A DNA stretch of 64,000 bases from Bacillota bacterium (GTDB lineage Bacteria > Bacillota > Clostridia > Oscillospirales > Ruminococcaceae). The stretch lies in NCBI GenBank assembly GCA_023460035.1, contig JAEWRN010000012.1:42338-106337 (forward strand). Direction: 5' to 3'. A program made the position numbers and the translations under genes. The notes under the pieces were generated by a model. It did no database searches and was not told the DNA's origin. It saw only the letters and a program-made list of their open reading frames with translations. Every line of letters starts with the position of its first letter. Positions within the stretch are counted from its first letter, which is position 1. Shown here in pieces: positions 32,862 to 42,769 of this stretch.

Positions 32862-35051
32862 TTATGCTTTGCCTTTGATTAAACTGACTAGCCGGCCCAG
32901 CAAGGTGCCTTTGCGGGCGGCAGGGCGCAGCAGATGCTTGCGCTCTTTTGCTGAAAGCGCCGTGCTGTATGCCAGATAATAGCGGTTCCAGCTGTCGGCA
33001 AAATAGTGGTACATTTCCATCTGGCTGTCCACCGCATCTTCGCTGCCGGCACGCTTGACCTTAGCATAGGTGCCGTCCGGCTGCATCAGCCGGGTGTTGA
33101 CATTGTCTTTCAGCTGGTACTGCAAAATATCAATCAGTACTTTTTTAATTGCCGCATCCTCAATGCGCACGCCTATTTCTACCCGGCGCTCGGTGTTGCG
33201 GGTCAAAAAGTCACCGGATGCAATGTAGACCCGCTGGTTTTCACCGGTGCCAAACACATAAATTCTGCTATGCTCTAGGTACCGCCCCACAATGCTGTGC
33301 ACCTGAATATGTTCTGTTTCACCCGGCATGCCGGCTTTAAAGCAGCAGATACCGCGCACAATCATATCCACATTGATACCCGAACAGCTTGCCTCTGAAA
33401 GCTTTACAATTAAATCGCGGTCACTGACCGAATTGCATTTTAATAAAATAGCCGCTTCATGCCCGGCCCGTTTCGCATCAATTTCACGCTGAATTTCTTC
33501 CATCAAAACCGACTTAAAGCGGCAGGGTGCCACCAACAGACGGTTTGTATGGGTTGTTACCTTTTCAAGGGCAAGGTCATTAAACACCTCGGCAACCTCT
33601 TCGCCAAGCGCCTGGTCTGCACTTAAAAATGCAAGGTCGGTGTACAGCTCTGCCGTTTTTTCATTGTAGTTGCCAGTGCCGATCTGCGAAATGTATTGAA
33701 ACTGCCCGCCCACTTTGCGGGTAATCAGCGTCAGTTTAGAATGTACCTTGTAGTCCTCAAACCCATAAATCACAGTGCAGCCGGCACTTTCCAGCTGTTT
33801 GGACCAGTCAATATTGTTCTGCTCGTCAAACCGTGCACGCAGCTCTACGATTGTCACAACTTCCTTGCCGTTTTCCGCCGCGCTCATCAGGGCCTCCACA
33901 ATTTTAGAATCGGTGGCCATGCGGTACAAGGTCATTTTAATTGAAACCACCGCGGGGTCGGCCGCGGCATCTTGCAACAGCTGAATAAAAGGGCGGATAC
34001 TCTGGTATGGGTATGCCACCAGAACATCCTGCTTTTGCACGGCCTTCGTCAGGCTGAAATCCGGTGCGGGCAACAGCGGGCGCACCGGGGTATAAAACAA
34101 CTGGCTAAGCCCCTCTTTTGAAAGGCGCCCCGCCAGCATGCGGGTGAAACCCATGTCAAGCGGTGCAGACTGGCGGAAGCTCTGCCGTTCGTCTAACAGC
34201 AATTTATGGCATAAAAAGCTGGCAATGTCCTGTGAGGTCTTGGGTGAAAATTGCAACCGCACCGCAGCAAGCTTACGCCGCTTTTTTAAAAGCTCGCTCA
34301 TTACCTCACGGTAATCAATGTCCTGGTCCTGCATGCCCTCTTGAATATTGATATCTGCATTGCGGGTCACGCGGAACACGAAGCTTTCCAGCACCGCATA
34401 CCGGCCAAATGCCAAATGCGCAAAATGCCGCACAACATCTTCTACCGGCGCAAAAAGGGTGACATTGTTCTGCTTAATAAAAACCAACCGGTCAAACTGG
34501 CTGCTGATGGGGATGAGCCCAAACGACTCGTTGCCGGTGTCCTTTTCGCGCACACGGGCCCCGATATACACTTCAAGGTTGCGCAAAAACGGAAACGGGT
34601 GCCGCCGGTCGATGATCTGAGGCGAAAGCACCGGGTACAGCTCTGAAAGAAAATACTTTTTCCAAACCCGCTCGTCGTCTTTTGAAATGTTCTCAAAATC
34701 GACCTTTTCATACCCAAATTCAGCCAGGCGTTCAAACAGCTTTACCAGAATTTTGTCGCAGATGCCCTGCAGCTCTTCGGCGACCGGCATAATGGCGCGC
34801 AGCTGTGCGTTGGGTGTCATATTGGTTTTATTTTCGCGTTTTTCCTCTTTCAGCAGTGTCTGGTCATACAAGGAACCCACCCGGATCATAAAAAACTCAT
34901 CCAGGTTACTGGCATAAATCGACGCAAAATTCAACTGCTCGGCAAGCGGGACACTTTTATCTTTTGCAAGCTCCAACACCCGGCGGTCAAACTCCAACCA
35001 GCTTAATTCACGGTTGATAAAAATTGTGTCCTTTTCCGTTGTGCCATTCAC
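32862..35051 (-). CDS. ppk1: Polyphosphate kinase 1
   Basis: A 729-aa enzyme that reversibly makes polyphosphate from ATP. The N-terminal FINRELSWLEFDRRVLELA is the family start. The catalytic His region is VHSKLTLITRK near 428, and a second phospholipase-D-like motif HSRIYVFG is near 586 (ARFDEQNNIDWSKQLESAG near 398 is also conserved). Length is normal (about 690-740). It begins 36 bases after comEA and ends with a terminator. Polyphosphate would serve as a phosphate or energy store. Confidence 0.95.
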   Translation of the reverse strand: MNGTTEKDTIFINRELSWLEFDRRVLELAKDKSVPLAEQLNFASIYASNLDEFFMIRVGSLYDQTLLKEEKRENKTNMTPNAQLRAIMPVAEELQGICDKILVKLFERLAEFGYEKVDFENISKDDERVWKKYFLSELYPVLSPQIIDRRHPFPFLRNLEVYIGARVREKDTGNESFGLIPISSQFDRLVFIKQNNVTLFAPVEDVVRHFAHLAFGRYAVLESFVFRVTRNADINIQEGMQDQDIDYREVMSELLKKRRKLAAVRLQFSPKTSQDIASFLCHKLLLDERQSFRQSAPLDMGFTRMLAGRLSKEGLSQLFYTPVRPLLPAPDFSLTKAVQKQDVLVAYPYQSIRPFIQLLQDAAADPAVVSIKMTLYRMATDSKIVEALMSAAENGKEVVTIVELRARFDEQNNIDWSKQLESAGCTVIYGFEDYKVHSKLTLITRKVGGQFQYISQIGTGNYNEKTAELYTDLAFLSADQALGEEVAEVFNDLALEKVTTHTNRLLVAPCRFKSVLMEEIQREIDAKRAGHEAAILLKCNSVSDRDLIVKLSEASCSGINVDMIVRGICCFKAGMPGETEHIQVHSIVGRYLEHSRIYVFGTGENQRVYIASGDFLTRNTERRVEIGVRIEDAAIKKVLIDILQYQLKDNVNTRLMQPDGTYAKVKRAGSEDAVDSQMEMYHYFADSWNRYYLAYSTALSAKERKHLLRPAARKGTLLGRLVSLIKGKA

Positions 35052-35087
35052 GATGATCCCTCGCTTTTTTCGATGCCCCCTTTACCC

Positions 35088-35432
35088 TTAAAGGCAAATA
35101 TGGGGCCTGATTTTTTCTAAAATACCCTCGCCAATGCCATCGACCTGCAGCAATTGCTCCACCTCGGTAAACGGCCCGTTTGCGTCACGGTAGGCTACAA
35201 TTGCAGCCGCCTTTTTTTCACCAATCCCCGGCAAAGCGGTCAAATCTGCCGCACTGGCCGTATTGATGTTCAGCCGGTCGTTTTTCACCGCCGCCATGGC
35301 CGATACAGCGCCCTGCGGTGGATTTGTTGCCCAAAGCGGCGGGTAATACAAGGAGGCTACCACCAACAAGCAGGCAAACAAAATACAAAAAAGTGCAGCC
35401 GTATGCCGCGCGAACCAGTTACTAATGCCCAT
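35088..35432 (-). CDS. comEA: ComEA-type helix-hairpin-helix DNA-binding protein
   Basis: A 114-aa protein. An N-terminal membrane segment (about residues 10-30), a linker, and two helix-hairpin-helix motifs (LNINTASAADLTALPGIGEKKAAAIVAYRDANG and FTEVEQLLQVDGIGEGILEKI) match the ComEA DNA receptor for transformation. It is shorter than B. subtilis ComEA and lacks comEB/comEC neighbours, so it may serve another DNA-linked role. It overlaps the preceding HAD gene by 11 bases. Confidence 0.82.
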   Translation of the reverse strand: MGISNWFARHTAALFCILFACLLVVASLYYPPLWATNPPQGAVSAMAAVKNDRLNINTASAADLTALPGIGEKKAAAIVAYRDANGPFTEVEQLLQVDGIGEGILEKIRPHICL

Positions 35433-36243
35433 ATTGGCGAATCAGGCTGTACAGCAGCTGCGCCACACCGCCATCGGTACAGGACAATACCTGTTGCTGC
35501 GCCTGCAGCTTTAATTCTGGCACGGCGTTTGCTACCGCCACCGGGTGCCCCGCCGCCTGCAACATGGGAATGTCGTTAAAATAATCCCCTATCGCCACAA
35601 CATCTTCAAGGGCTGTGCCTGTTAGCGCGCAAAGCTCGCGCAGGCCTGCGCCTTTGTCGACCCCCTGCGGCATCAGCTCAAAATAGGTAGAGCTGGTGGC
35701 AATAAAATAAGCGCCTTCCCACACGTGTTCTGCTGCAATGCGTTCCAGCCGCGCCACCTGCGCGGGGGCCGCCGCAAACAACACTTTATACCACGCACCG
35801 GGCACCTGGTCCAGCTCGGCTACCGTATAAGCTAAACTTTCGTGTGCGGCATGCCGGCAAGCCCATTCTCCACAAATCGGCATATACATGTGCCCATCCG
35901 CAGCTAAAATTTCAACCCCCACGCCGGGCACGGCTTCAGAAAGCGTACGAATTGCCTCCAGTGCTGTTACCTTGGGCAGGTAATGCTCGCTGACCGGAAA
36001 TTCTTCATGATAATCATATAACATCGCGCCATTGAATACAATGGCGGGGGCGCCAAGCGGCAAGTTGCCCAGGGCCAGCCGTACCGATTCTACACTGCGC
36101 CCGCTTGCAATTGTAAAGCGGCCCCCCAGTGCCTGAAACAGGCGTATCATGGCAATATTGCAGCTCGGCAAGCCCTCCTGTGCTGTCAGCAGGGTACCGT
36201 CTAAATCGCTGACAACAAGTAAGTCCCCGAGAGTTTTACTCAT
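35422..36243 (-). CDS. Cof-type HAD-superfamily phosphatase
   Basis: A 273-aa HAD hydrolase with motif I VVSDLDGTLL near residue 11, motif II IASGRS near 44, the C2 cap domain, and motif IV VVAIGDYFNDIPML near 213 (the fourth motif carries Y-F in place of the usual E/D-N). Lys in VDKGAGL near 198. It overlaps rluD by 4 bases and comEA by 11 bases. The substrate is unknown. Confidence 0.85.
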   Translation of the reverse strand: MSKTLGDLLVVSDLDGTLLTAQEGLPSCNIAMIRLFQALGGRFTIASGRSVESVRLALGNLPLGAPAIVFNGAMLYDYHEEFPVSEHYLPKVTALEAIRTLSEAVPGVGVEILAADGHMYMPICGEWACRHAAHESLAYTVAELDQVPGAWYKVLFAAAPAQVARLERIAAEHVWEGAYFIATSSTYFELMPQGVDKGAGLRELCALTGTALEDVVAIGDYFNDIPMLQAAGHPVAVANAVPELKLQAQQQVLSCTDGGVAQLLYSLIRQYGH

Positions 36244-37172
36244 ACGTTTTCTTCCCTTTGCAGTTTCTGTAAAAAGTTTGTAAAATACTGCGGCAGTGGC
36301 GCAGTGAACTCTAAATATTCACCGGTGCGCGGGTGTAAAAAGCCCAGCGTACCCGCGTGCAGGCACTGCCCGCCAAGTGCAGTGATGACATTCTTAGGGC
36401 CGTAAACCGCATCCCCCGCAACCGGGTGCCCAATGCTGGCCATATGCACCCTGATCTGGTGCGTGCGCCCTGTTTTCAGCCGCAACGCAATGTGTGTGAA
36501 ACCGTGGTAACGCGCAACCACACGGTAGGTTGTCACGGCCGTTTTGGCGTGCTTCTGTGTGACTGCCATTTTTTTGCGGTCCCGCTCACTGCGGCCAATA
36601 GAGGCATCTACTTCCCCGGTATCCTCTCTGAGACCGCCGTACACCACCGCCTGGTAAACCCGCGTCATGCTGTGGTCTGCCAGTTGCTTTGCAAGCCCGG
36701 CATGCGCAAAATCATTTTTAGCAACAACCAGCAAACCGCTGGTATCTTTGTCGATGCGGTGTACAATGCCGGGGCGCAGCTGCCCGCCCACCCCGGAAAG
36801 GCTGTCTTTGCAGTGCCACAACAAGGCGTTTACCAACGTACCTTCGTAGTTGCCCGGCGCAGGGTGCACCACCATGCCTTTGGGCTTGTTTACCACCAGC
36901 AGGTCTGCATCCTCATAATAGACGTCCAGCGGGATATTTTGCGCGATAATCTGCGTTTCGGCCGGTGGCGGCACGGTGCAGCACACGGTGCTGCCGGCTT
37001 TTAACCTTGCGTTTTTTGCGGCCGGGCGGCCATCCACTGTAACATGGTTATTTGCAATCAGCTGTTGCACTGCGCTGCGGGAAAGCTCTGCCACCCGCCC
37101 TGCCAAAAAGGCATCCAGCCTGTTGCCGTCATCCCCCTGCTGCACCTCAAAGCGCATTGTGCTATTGCACAT
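36240..37172 (-). CDS. rluD: Ribosomal large-subunit pseudouridine synthase, RluD type
   Basis: A 310-aa enzyme. Residues 5-65 form an S4-like RNA-binding domain (RLDAFLAGRVAELSRSAVQQLIANNHVTVDGRPA). The catalytic Asp is in HRIDKDTSGLLVVAKN near 135, and GRTHQIRVHMASIGHPVAGD near 238 completes the active site. It makes pseudouridine in 23S rRNA. The start at 37172 has GGGCGAG upstream and overlaps lspA by 11 bases; an ATG 5 codons later is an alternative. Confidence 0.93.
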   Translation of the reverse strand: MCNSTMRFEVQQGDDGNRLDAFLAGRVAELSRSAVQQLIANNHVTVDGRPAAKNARLKAGSTVCCTVPPPAETQIIAQNIPLDVYYEDADLLVVNKPKGMVVHPAPGNYEGTLVNALLWHCKDSLSGVGGQLRPGIVHRIDKDTSGLLVVAKNDFAHAGLAKQLADHSMTRVYQAVVYGGLREDTGEVDASIGRSERDRKKMAVTQKHAKTAVTTYRVVARYHGFTHIALRLKTGRTHQIRVHMASIGHPVAGDAVYGPKNVITALGGQCLHAGTLGFLHPRTGEYLEFTAPLPQYFTNFLQKLQREENV

Positions 37173-37713
37173 GGTGCTCGCCCTGTTCTTGCTCATCCTG
37201 TTTTTGTGCGTCTAAATTTTCTGCCGGCCCGGCGGCTGCCTCTTTTTGTTTTTTTTGCGCAAGCTCACTGCGCAAATAGTAAATGACCAAAAGCGCCACC
37301 CCAACGGTGACAAAGCAGTCGGCGACATTAAACACTGCAAAATTAACAAAGGTGGTCGCGAAAAAATCCACCACATAGCCGTTTGCAACGCGGTCAATCA
37401 AATTACCAATGCCGCCGGCTTCAATTAAAAGCAGGCCCACATAGGCAAGCGGCTGCAATTTATTACGGCGAAACAGCAAAATGTACAGCACCGCAAGCAA
37501 TGCCACCGTGGTCACACCTACTAAAAACCACTGCCCCCACGAGCGGCCTGACAGCATGCTGAAAGCCGCCCCGTCGTTTAAAATATAGCGAAATTCCATG
37601 ATACCCGGCAGAAAAGGCACCACTTTGTCGGGTGCAAGGGCAAGGGTTGCCCAGTATTTTGTAAGCTGGTCAAACCCAACCATTGCCAAAATAGAAAAAA
37701 CAGTAAAGAGCAT
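37162..37713 (-). CDS. lspA: Lipoprotein signal peptidase (signal peptidase II)
   Basis: A 183-aa membrane aspartyl protease that trims prolipoproteins before the lipidated Cys. Four membrane segments are evident, with the conserved D-QLTKYW near residue 15, ILNDGAAFS near 44, GNLIDRVANGYVVDF near 103 and FAVFNVADCFVTVG near 122 (the Asp of DRV and NVAD are the catalytic pair). The C-terminal about 30 residues are a charged tail. It matches the lipoproteins encoded here, such as PhnD. Confidence 0.94.
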   Translation of the reverse strand: MLFTVFSILAMVGFDQLTKYWATLALAPDKVVPFLPGIMEFRYILNDGAAFSMLSGRSWGQWFLVGVTTVALLAVLYILLFRRNKLQPLAYVGLLLIEAGGIGNLIDRVANGYVVDFFATTFVNFAVFNVADCFVTVGVALLVIYYLRSELAQKKQKEAAAGPAENLDAQKQDEQEQGEHHVQ

Positions 37714-37782
37714 GAATATCGGCCTTTCTGCGCAGCGCGCATGAAATGAATTAAATGCAGCTGCAAGCTGCCTTATTACAAA

Positions 37783-37840
37783 ATAGCGGTGCCCTCTTGC
37801 ATTCCCGGCAGGCGCTGGGTACGCTTTTGTGCACCGCTAT
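37783..37840 (-). terminator. Hairpin terminator after ileS
   Basis: ATAGCGGTGC/GCACCGCTAT enclose a further GC-rich internal region and are followed by TTTTG on the minus strand. It separates ileS from lspA. Confidence 0.65.
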
Positions 37841-37865
37841 CTGTTACGGGCAGGCCCGCATTTTT

Positions 37866-40655
37866 TTAGGATTCAATAATAGAAGCACAACGCGCACAAA
37901 GGGTGGGGTGTGCGGCATGGCTGCCCACGTCCTGCGTGTACATCCAGCAGCGGGCACATTTTTCGCCGTCTGCATGGTCCACTTTCACCGCAAGGCCTTC
38001 CATCTCGCCCTTCCGGCCCTCATCACCCTTGGCAACCACAACACTAGAAACAATGCACAGCTCTGCAAGGCGGCTTTCCAGCGGCTTTGCAAACGCATAC
38101 ACCACATCATTGCAATTCAGCGTCAGCTTTGCTTCCAGCGAAGCACCAATCACTTTGGCGTTGCGGGCCTCTTCCAGCGCTTTGCGCACATCGTCGCGAA
38201 TGGCAATGATCTCATCCCATTTCGCCCATTCTTCGTCTGTCAGGTGGTAAGTATCCCCGCTTGACAGTTGCTCCATCGCCACATATTTTTGTTTGCCGTC
38301 AAAGCTGGGCACATAATCCCAGATTTCCTGCGAAGTAAAGGCCAAAATCGGGGCAATCAGCTTGGTCAGTGAAACCAGAATACGGAACATCGCCGTCTGT
38401 GCGGCACGTCGGGGGGTGCTGTCCGCTTTATTGATATAAAGGCGGTCTTTGATGACATCCAGATAGAAGTTGGACATATCAACAACGCAGAACTTGTGGA
38501 CGCTTTGATAGACCTTGTGGAAGTCGTACGTGTCGTACGCGTCTTTAGAGGTGCGCACCAAACGGTCGCTGGCAGCAAGTGCCCAGCGGTCAAGCTCGGT
38601 CAAGTCTTTCTCTGCAACCATATCGCAGTTGGGGTCAAAATCAGACAAGTTGCCAAGCATAAACCGGGCAGTATTGCGGATTTTGCGGTAAGCCTCTGAA
38701 AGCTGTTTTAAAATTTCTTTGCTGATGCGAACATCAACCTGATAATCGGACGATGCGACCCAAAGGCGAATGATGTCCGCGCCGTAATCCTTGATAATCT
38801 CCTCCGGCTCAATGCCATTGCCAAGAGATTTGGACATTTTACGGCCCTCACCGTCCACGACCCAGCCACAGCTGAGCACATTGCGGTATGGCGCCACACC
38901 GCGGCAGGCGACCGAGGTGAGCAGGCTGGACTGGAACCAGCCGCGGTACTGGTCTGCACCCTCAAGGTACAAATCGCAGGGCCAGGTCAGCTCAGGCCGG
39001 GTTTCCAGCACGGCAACATGGCTGGAACCAGAATCAAACCAGACATCCATGATGTCGGTATCTTTGTCAAATTCAGTGCCGCCGCAGTTTTCGCATTTGG
39101 TGCCTGCAGGCAAAATATCCGCCGCATCGTGGCTGTACCATGCGTCACTGCCCTCTTTGCGGAACAAGTCACTGACTGCTTTGATGGAATCATCTGTGAT
39201 ATGATATTTCCCACATTTTTTGCAGTAAAACGCGGGGATGGGCACGCCCCAGGTACGCTGGCGCGAAATACACCAGTCGTTGCGGTCACGCACCATGCCC
39301 ATCATGCGCTCTTTGCCCCACTCCGGCACCCACTTCACGCTTTCAATAGCGCGGTAGGTCTCTTCTTTAAAGGCGTCAATACTGCAGAACCACTGCTCTG
39401 TCGCACGGAAAATGATGGGGTTGTGGCAGCGCCAGCAATGCGGGTATTGGTGCGTTAGGTGTTTGGTGCCAAGAAGGTGTCCGCTCTGCTGAATCGCTTT
39501 CAAAATAACGGGGTTTGCGTCCCAAACAGAAAGCCCCGCAAACGGGCCGGCTTCCGCCGTCAGCACACCGGCGTCATCCACCGGTACTACAACCGGCAGC
39601 TGCGGGTAAAATTTCTGGCAGACTTCAAAGTCTTCAACGCCATGGCCCGGTGCCGTGTGCACACAGCCGGTACCGGATTCCAGCGTAACATGGTCGCCCA
39701 GAATAACAAGTGACTTACGGTCCAAAAACGGGTGCTGGGTTTCGATCAGCTCCAGCTCACTGCCCTTTACCGGGGCACCGGCAATTTCGTAATCGGTAAT
39801 GCCGCAATCGGCCATTGTGGCTTCAACCAACGCTTCGGCCATCACATAATAGGTGCCGCCAATGCGCACAAATACATAGTCAAAATCCGGCCCAAGGCAA
39901 ATTGCCACGTTGGCAGGTAGGGTCCATGTGGTGGTCGTCCAGATGACAAACCGGGTCTTATCCGCGGGGATGCCCGCTTTTGCCAAAGCACCGTTGTCTT
40001 TTGTCACCTGAAAGCCGACATAAATAGAATCGCACGGGTCGTCGGCATATTCAATTTCAGCTTCGGCCAGCGCCGTTTTGTCGTTCGGGCACCAGTAAAC
40101 AGCTTTTAGGCCTTTATAGATGTAGCCCTTCTTCGCCATTTCGCCAAATACTTCGATCTGCTTTGCCTCAAATTCCGGCTTTAAGGTCAGGTACGGGTTT
40201 TTAAAATCGCCCAGCACGCCAAGCCGCTGGAACTGGCCGGACATTTTGTCGACAAATTTAAGTGCAAATTCTTTGCAGATGCGGCGCAGTTCCAGCTTTG
40301 AAATGGAGGATTTATTCTCCCCTGCCGCGGTGAGCGCTTTCAGCTCGATAGGCAGGCCGTGCGTGTCATAACCGGGTACATAGGGCGAACAAAAACCATT
40401 CATGTTTTTGTAACGCACGATAATATCTTTTAAAACTTTGTTGAGCGACGTACCCATATGAATGTTGCCGTTTGCATACGGAGGGCCGTCATGCAGTACG
40501 TATTTGGGGCAACCCTCGTTGTTCGCCACCACTTTTTCATACAAATCGTTCGCCAGCCAGTCTGCCAGCATCTGCGGTTCTTTCTGCGGCAACCCTGCAC
40601 GCATGCTGAAATCCGTTTTCGGCAAATTCAAAGTCTTGTTATAATCTTCCTGCAC
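37866..40655 (-). CDS. ileS: Isoleucyl-tRNA synthetase
   Basis: A 929-aa class Ia synthetase. The HIGH-like motif is GNIHMG near residue 68 and KMSKSLGNG near 599. The editing domain is between, and a C-terminal zinc site (CARCWMYT..LCARC) is near residues 897-925. Length is normal for the eubacterial type. It starts 42 bases after divIVA, so there is no room for a T-box leader and it is expressed with the division genes. Confidence 0.97.
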   Translation of the reverse strand: MQEDYNKTLNLPKTDFSMRAGLPQKEPQMLADWLANDLYEKVVANNEGCPKYVLHDGPPYANGNIHMGTSLNKVLKDIIVRYKNMNGFCSPYVPGYDTHGLPIELKALTAAGENKSSISKLELRRICKEFALKFVDKMSGQFQRLGVLGDFKNPYLTLKPEFEAKQIEVFGEMAKKGYIYKGLKAVYWCPNDKTALAEAEIEYADDPCDSIYVGFQVTKDNGALAKAGIPADKTRFVIWTTTTWTLPANVAICLGPDFDYVFVRIGGTYYVMAEALVEATMADCGITDYEIAGAPVKGSELELIETQHPFLDRKSLVILGDHVTLESGTGCVHTAPGHGVEDFEVCQKFYPQLPVVVPVDDAGVLTAEAGPFAGLSVWDANPVILKAIQQSGHLLGTKHLTHQYPHCWRCHNPIIFRATEQWFCSIDAFKEETYRAIESVKWVPEWGKERMMGMVRDRNDWCISRQRTWGVPIPAFYCKKCGKYHITDDSIKAVSDLFRKEGSDAWYSHDAADILPAGTKCENCGGTEFDKDTDIMDVWFDSGSSHVAVLETRPELTWPCDLYLEGADQYRGWFQSSLLTSVACRGVAPYRNVLSCGWVVDGEGRKMSKSLGNGIEPEEIIKDYGADIIRLWVASSDYQVDVRISKEILKQLSEAYRKIRNTARFMLGNLSDFDPNCDMVAEKDLTELDRWALAASDRLVRTSKDAYDTYDFHKVYQSVHKFCVVDMSNFYLDVIKDRLYINKADSTPRRAAQTAMFRILVSLTKLIAPILAFTSQEIWDYVPSFDGKQKYVAMEQLSSGDTYHLTDEEWAKWDEIIAIRDDVRKALEEARNAKVIGASLEAKLTLNCNDVVYAFAKPLESRLAELCIVSSVVVAKGDEGRKGEMEGLAVKVDHADGEKCARCWMYTQDVGSHAAHPTLCARCASIIES

Positions 40656-40697
40656 AGATAATCTCTCCTAATCTTGTTTCAGAATACCTTTCAAGAA

Positions 40698-41348
40698 TCA
40701 GTCGGCATCCTTATTTAATACCGCTTCTTCATAGCTATCTACAATTGAACCGATAGCGTCGTCTACGGATGCCTCTACCAGCTCAGCGGTAATTTCTTCA
40801 TCGGTACCCTGAGAGACATCATCCTGCACGGCAGGCGTCTCCTGTGCTTGCTGCCCTTCAGGCGCGTAAGCTTCGCCAAACACTTCCTTGTGGGCATGCT
40901 CGATATGTCGGTCAATTTTTGAAAGCGATTCAATGTGCTGCTGGTAAAGCTCCAGCACCGCGCCCTTAAAAGAGACAATCTCGGCTTCCATCGCACGCAG
41001 GTTATCTTTTTTCTCGCGCTCACGCTCGTCCGCCGCATCTATAATGCGCTGCGCCCTGCCGGTGGCCTCGCGCATCAGCGAATCTGCCTTTGCCTTTGCC
41101 TCATGAATCACATTTTCACCCAGCCGCTGCGCATTGATAAGGGCCGCTTTCAGCGTATTCTCCTGGTCGCGGTACTCCTCTACCTTTTGGGCAAGGATAT
41201 ACAGCTTTTTCTCAAGGTCTTCTTTCTCAGAGCTCAGCTGGTCTACCCCGGCTGCGACCTGCTCTAAAAATGCATCGACATCCTCCGGCCGATAACCACG
41301 CATTGCTTTTTCAAATGTTACTGTTCTGATCTCTTCTGATGACAACAT
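40698..41348 (-). CDS. divIVA: Cell-division/polarity protein DivIVA
   Basis: A 216-aa coiled-coil protein. The N-terminal membrane-curvature domain is recognisable as FEKAMRGYRPEDVDAFLEQV near residue 12. A long coiled coil follows (QLSSEKEDLEKKLYILAQKVEEYRDQENTLKAALI and ALRKAD-type helices), and the C-terminal 60 residues are acidic and low in complexity. It localises to poles and septa. The start at 41348 has GAGGTGG upstream; another ATG 5 codons earlier is less likely. Confidence 0.93.
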   Translation of the reverse strand: MLSSEEIRTVTFEKAMRGYRPEDVDAFLEQVAAGVDQLSSEKEDLEKKLYILAQKVEEYRDQENTLKAALINAQRLGENVIHEAKAKADSLMREATGRAQRIIDAADEREREKKDNLRAMEAEIVSFKGAVLELYQQHIESLSKIDRHIEHAHKEVFGEAYAPEGQQAQETPAVQDDVSQGTDEEITAELVEASVDDAIGSIVDSYEEAVLNKDAD

Positions 41349-41363
41349 TGAGTACCACCTCAA

Positions 41364-42128
41364 TCAGTATTTTATACAAGTTATAAAAACACGACCCTTT
41401 TTTGAAAGACCACCCACTTGGTCAACGCCCACGCGGCCAACCCCGCGCACTGTAATCTGGTCTTTTTCTGCCAGTGTTGCACTGACAGAAGTGCAAAGCT
41501 GGTGGTTAATCTGTACACGGCCACTGCGCACCAGCTCTACGGCTGCTTCACGGCCTATTTTTAAAGCCCCCGCCAATATGGCGTCAAGCCGCAACGAAGC
41601 CACGCTGAACGTACTGCTTTGCCCCTGTGCCACCGCAAGCTGCGGCGGTGGGCTGCAACTTACCGTTTTTACCTTTACCGGCCCGACTTCGCGTAGTTCC
41701 TGGGTAATCAGGCCCTCTGCCTGCTTTAAAACAAAGGCATACGCATGCGGGCCATCGGGCAAAATATCCCCCACCAACTCGCGCCGCAGCCCCAGGCCCA
41801 AAAGTGCCCCAAGGCAATCGCGGTGGGCAAGCACTGTGCCCTGCGGTGCAGTAATTTTGATGCAGCAAACAGGGAAGCTTTGCTGCGCCGGCACATCGTC
41901 TAAATAGACAGCAAGCACCTTTCGCTCGGCTAGCGCATGGCCACCGAAAAAAAGGTGCTTGAGCCAGCCGGACTTTGCCAGCTGTGCTTCGCACAATTCC
42001 TGCTGGCGCTCATCCAAAAAGCCCATGTACTGCACTTGCCCGCTGTCTTCACAACGGCGCAACGCATCGGCCACCCGCTTACAAAGAATTTTTTCTTCCG
42101 GGGTAGTTGCCGGTCGATACCCACCCAA
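41364..42128 (-). CDS. ylmH: S4-domain RNA-binding protein (YlmH-like)
   Basis: A 254-aa protein of the YlmH family, whose C-terminal S4 RNA-binding domain (LDAILAGALKIGREAAVELVRSGRVQINHQL near 179) is preceded by a domain with the LGLGLRRELVGDILPDG motif. In Firmicutes it lies between sepF and divIVA and is linked to ribosome or cell-division functions. Here sepF ends at 42129 and this gene starts at 42128, back to back. Confidence 0.9.
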   Translation of the reverse strand: MGGYRPATTPEEKILCKRVADALRRCEDSGQVQYMGFLDERQQELCEAQLAKSGWLKHLFFGGHALAERKVLAVYLDDVPAQQSFPVCCIKITAPQGTVLAHRDCLGALLGLGLRRELVGDILPDGPHAYAFVLKQAEGLITQELREVGPVKVKTVSCSPPPQLAVAQGQSSTFSVASLRLDAILAGALKIGREAAVELVRSGRVQINHQLCTSVSATLAEKDQITVRGVGRVGVDQVGGLSKKGRVFITCIKY

Positions 42129-42596
42129 TCAGAAAAACACCCCGTTGCTCTCAAGCTCATCTAAAAGGTCGCCCATAATGTCGACATTATACGGGGTAAT
42201 AATAAACGTGCTGTTCGCAACGCGTTTAATCTGGCCCTTATTTGCATAGGCAACGCCGGACAGAAAGTCGACCAGACGGCGAGAAATGTCTTTATTGGTA
42301 GATTCGAGGTTCAGCACGACGGTGCGCTTGGCGTTCAGGTGGTCCGCAACCGCACTGGCATCGTCAAAACGCTCCGGCTTTACCAGCACGACTTGAAGCT
42401 GCGTTGTCGCGTTGATGTTGACAACCTTGTTACCCTTGCGCTGCGGCTGTGCCGCTTCCGGGGCTTCATAGGCATCATCCTGCTCCGGTGCATAGGCCGA
42501 ATTATTCTGGTTGATAAAATCGACATCGTCGTCGTATTCTTCGTACTCTTCCTCCGGCACACCCATAAGGCCGCCTAGTTTTTTAAAAATTCCCAT
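42129..42596 (-). CDS. sepF: Cell-division protein SepF
   Basis: A 155-aa protein that anchors FtsZ. The N-terminal amphipathic helix MGIFKKLGGLMG is the membrane-binding part, followed by an acidic linker and the SepF domain (VVLVKPERFDDASAVADHLNAKRTVVLNLESTNKDISRRLVDFLSGVAYANKGQIKRVANSTFIITPYNV). The start at 42596 has an AGG-rich site and the upstream alternative adds 10 residues. It opens the sepF-ylmH-divIVA-ileS run. Confidence 0.94.
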   Translation of the reverse strand: MGIFKKLGGLMGVPEEEYEEYDDDVDFINQNNSAYAPEQDDAYEAPEAAQPQRKGNKVVNINATTQLQVVLVKPERFDDASAVADHLNAKRTVVLNLESTNKDISRRLVDFLSGVAYANKGQIKRVANSTFIITPYNVDIMGDLLDELESNGVFF

Positions 42597-42678
42597 AATC
42601 AGTGCACCCTGCCTTTGCATCTTCATTCAATTGGCCCGCCCATTTCTGGGTAGGCCTCATACAATCATTGTTACTAAT

Positions 42679-42707
42679 ATTATCACTTTTTTTCGTTGCA
42701 ATGTCAA
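42679..42707 (-). promoter_or_regulatory. Sigma-A promoter of the sepF operon
   Basis: TTGACA (42702-42707) and GATAAT (42679-42684) with a 17-base spacer, about 82 bases upstream of sepF. Confidence 0.75.
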
Positions 42708-42769
42708 CAAAAGCGATGAAAATAGTTACTTTTATGCGAATAAGCCTTATTGCACCCGCTTTACCGCTG

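Noticed and set aside
40656..40697. T-box leader before ileS
   Set aside because: Only 42 bases separate divIVA from ileS, too short for a T-box, and no conserved T-box sequence is present.
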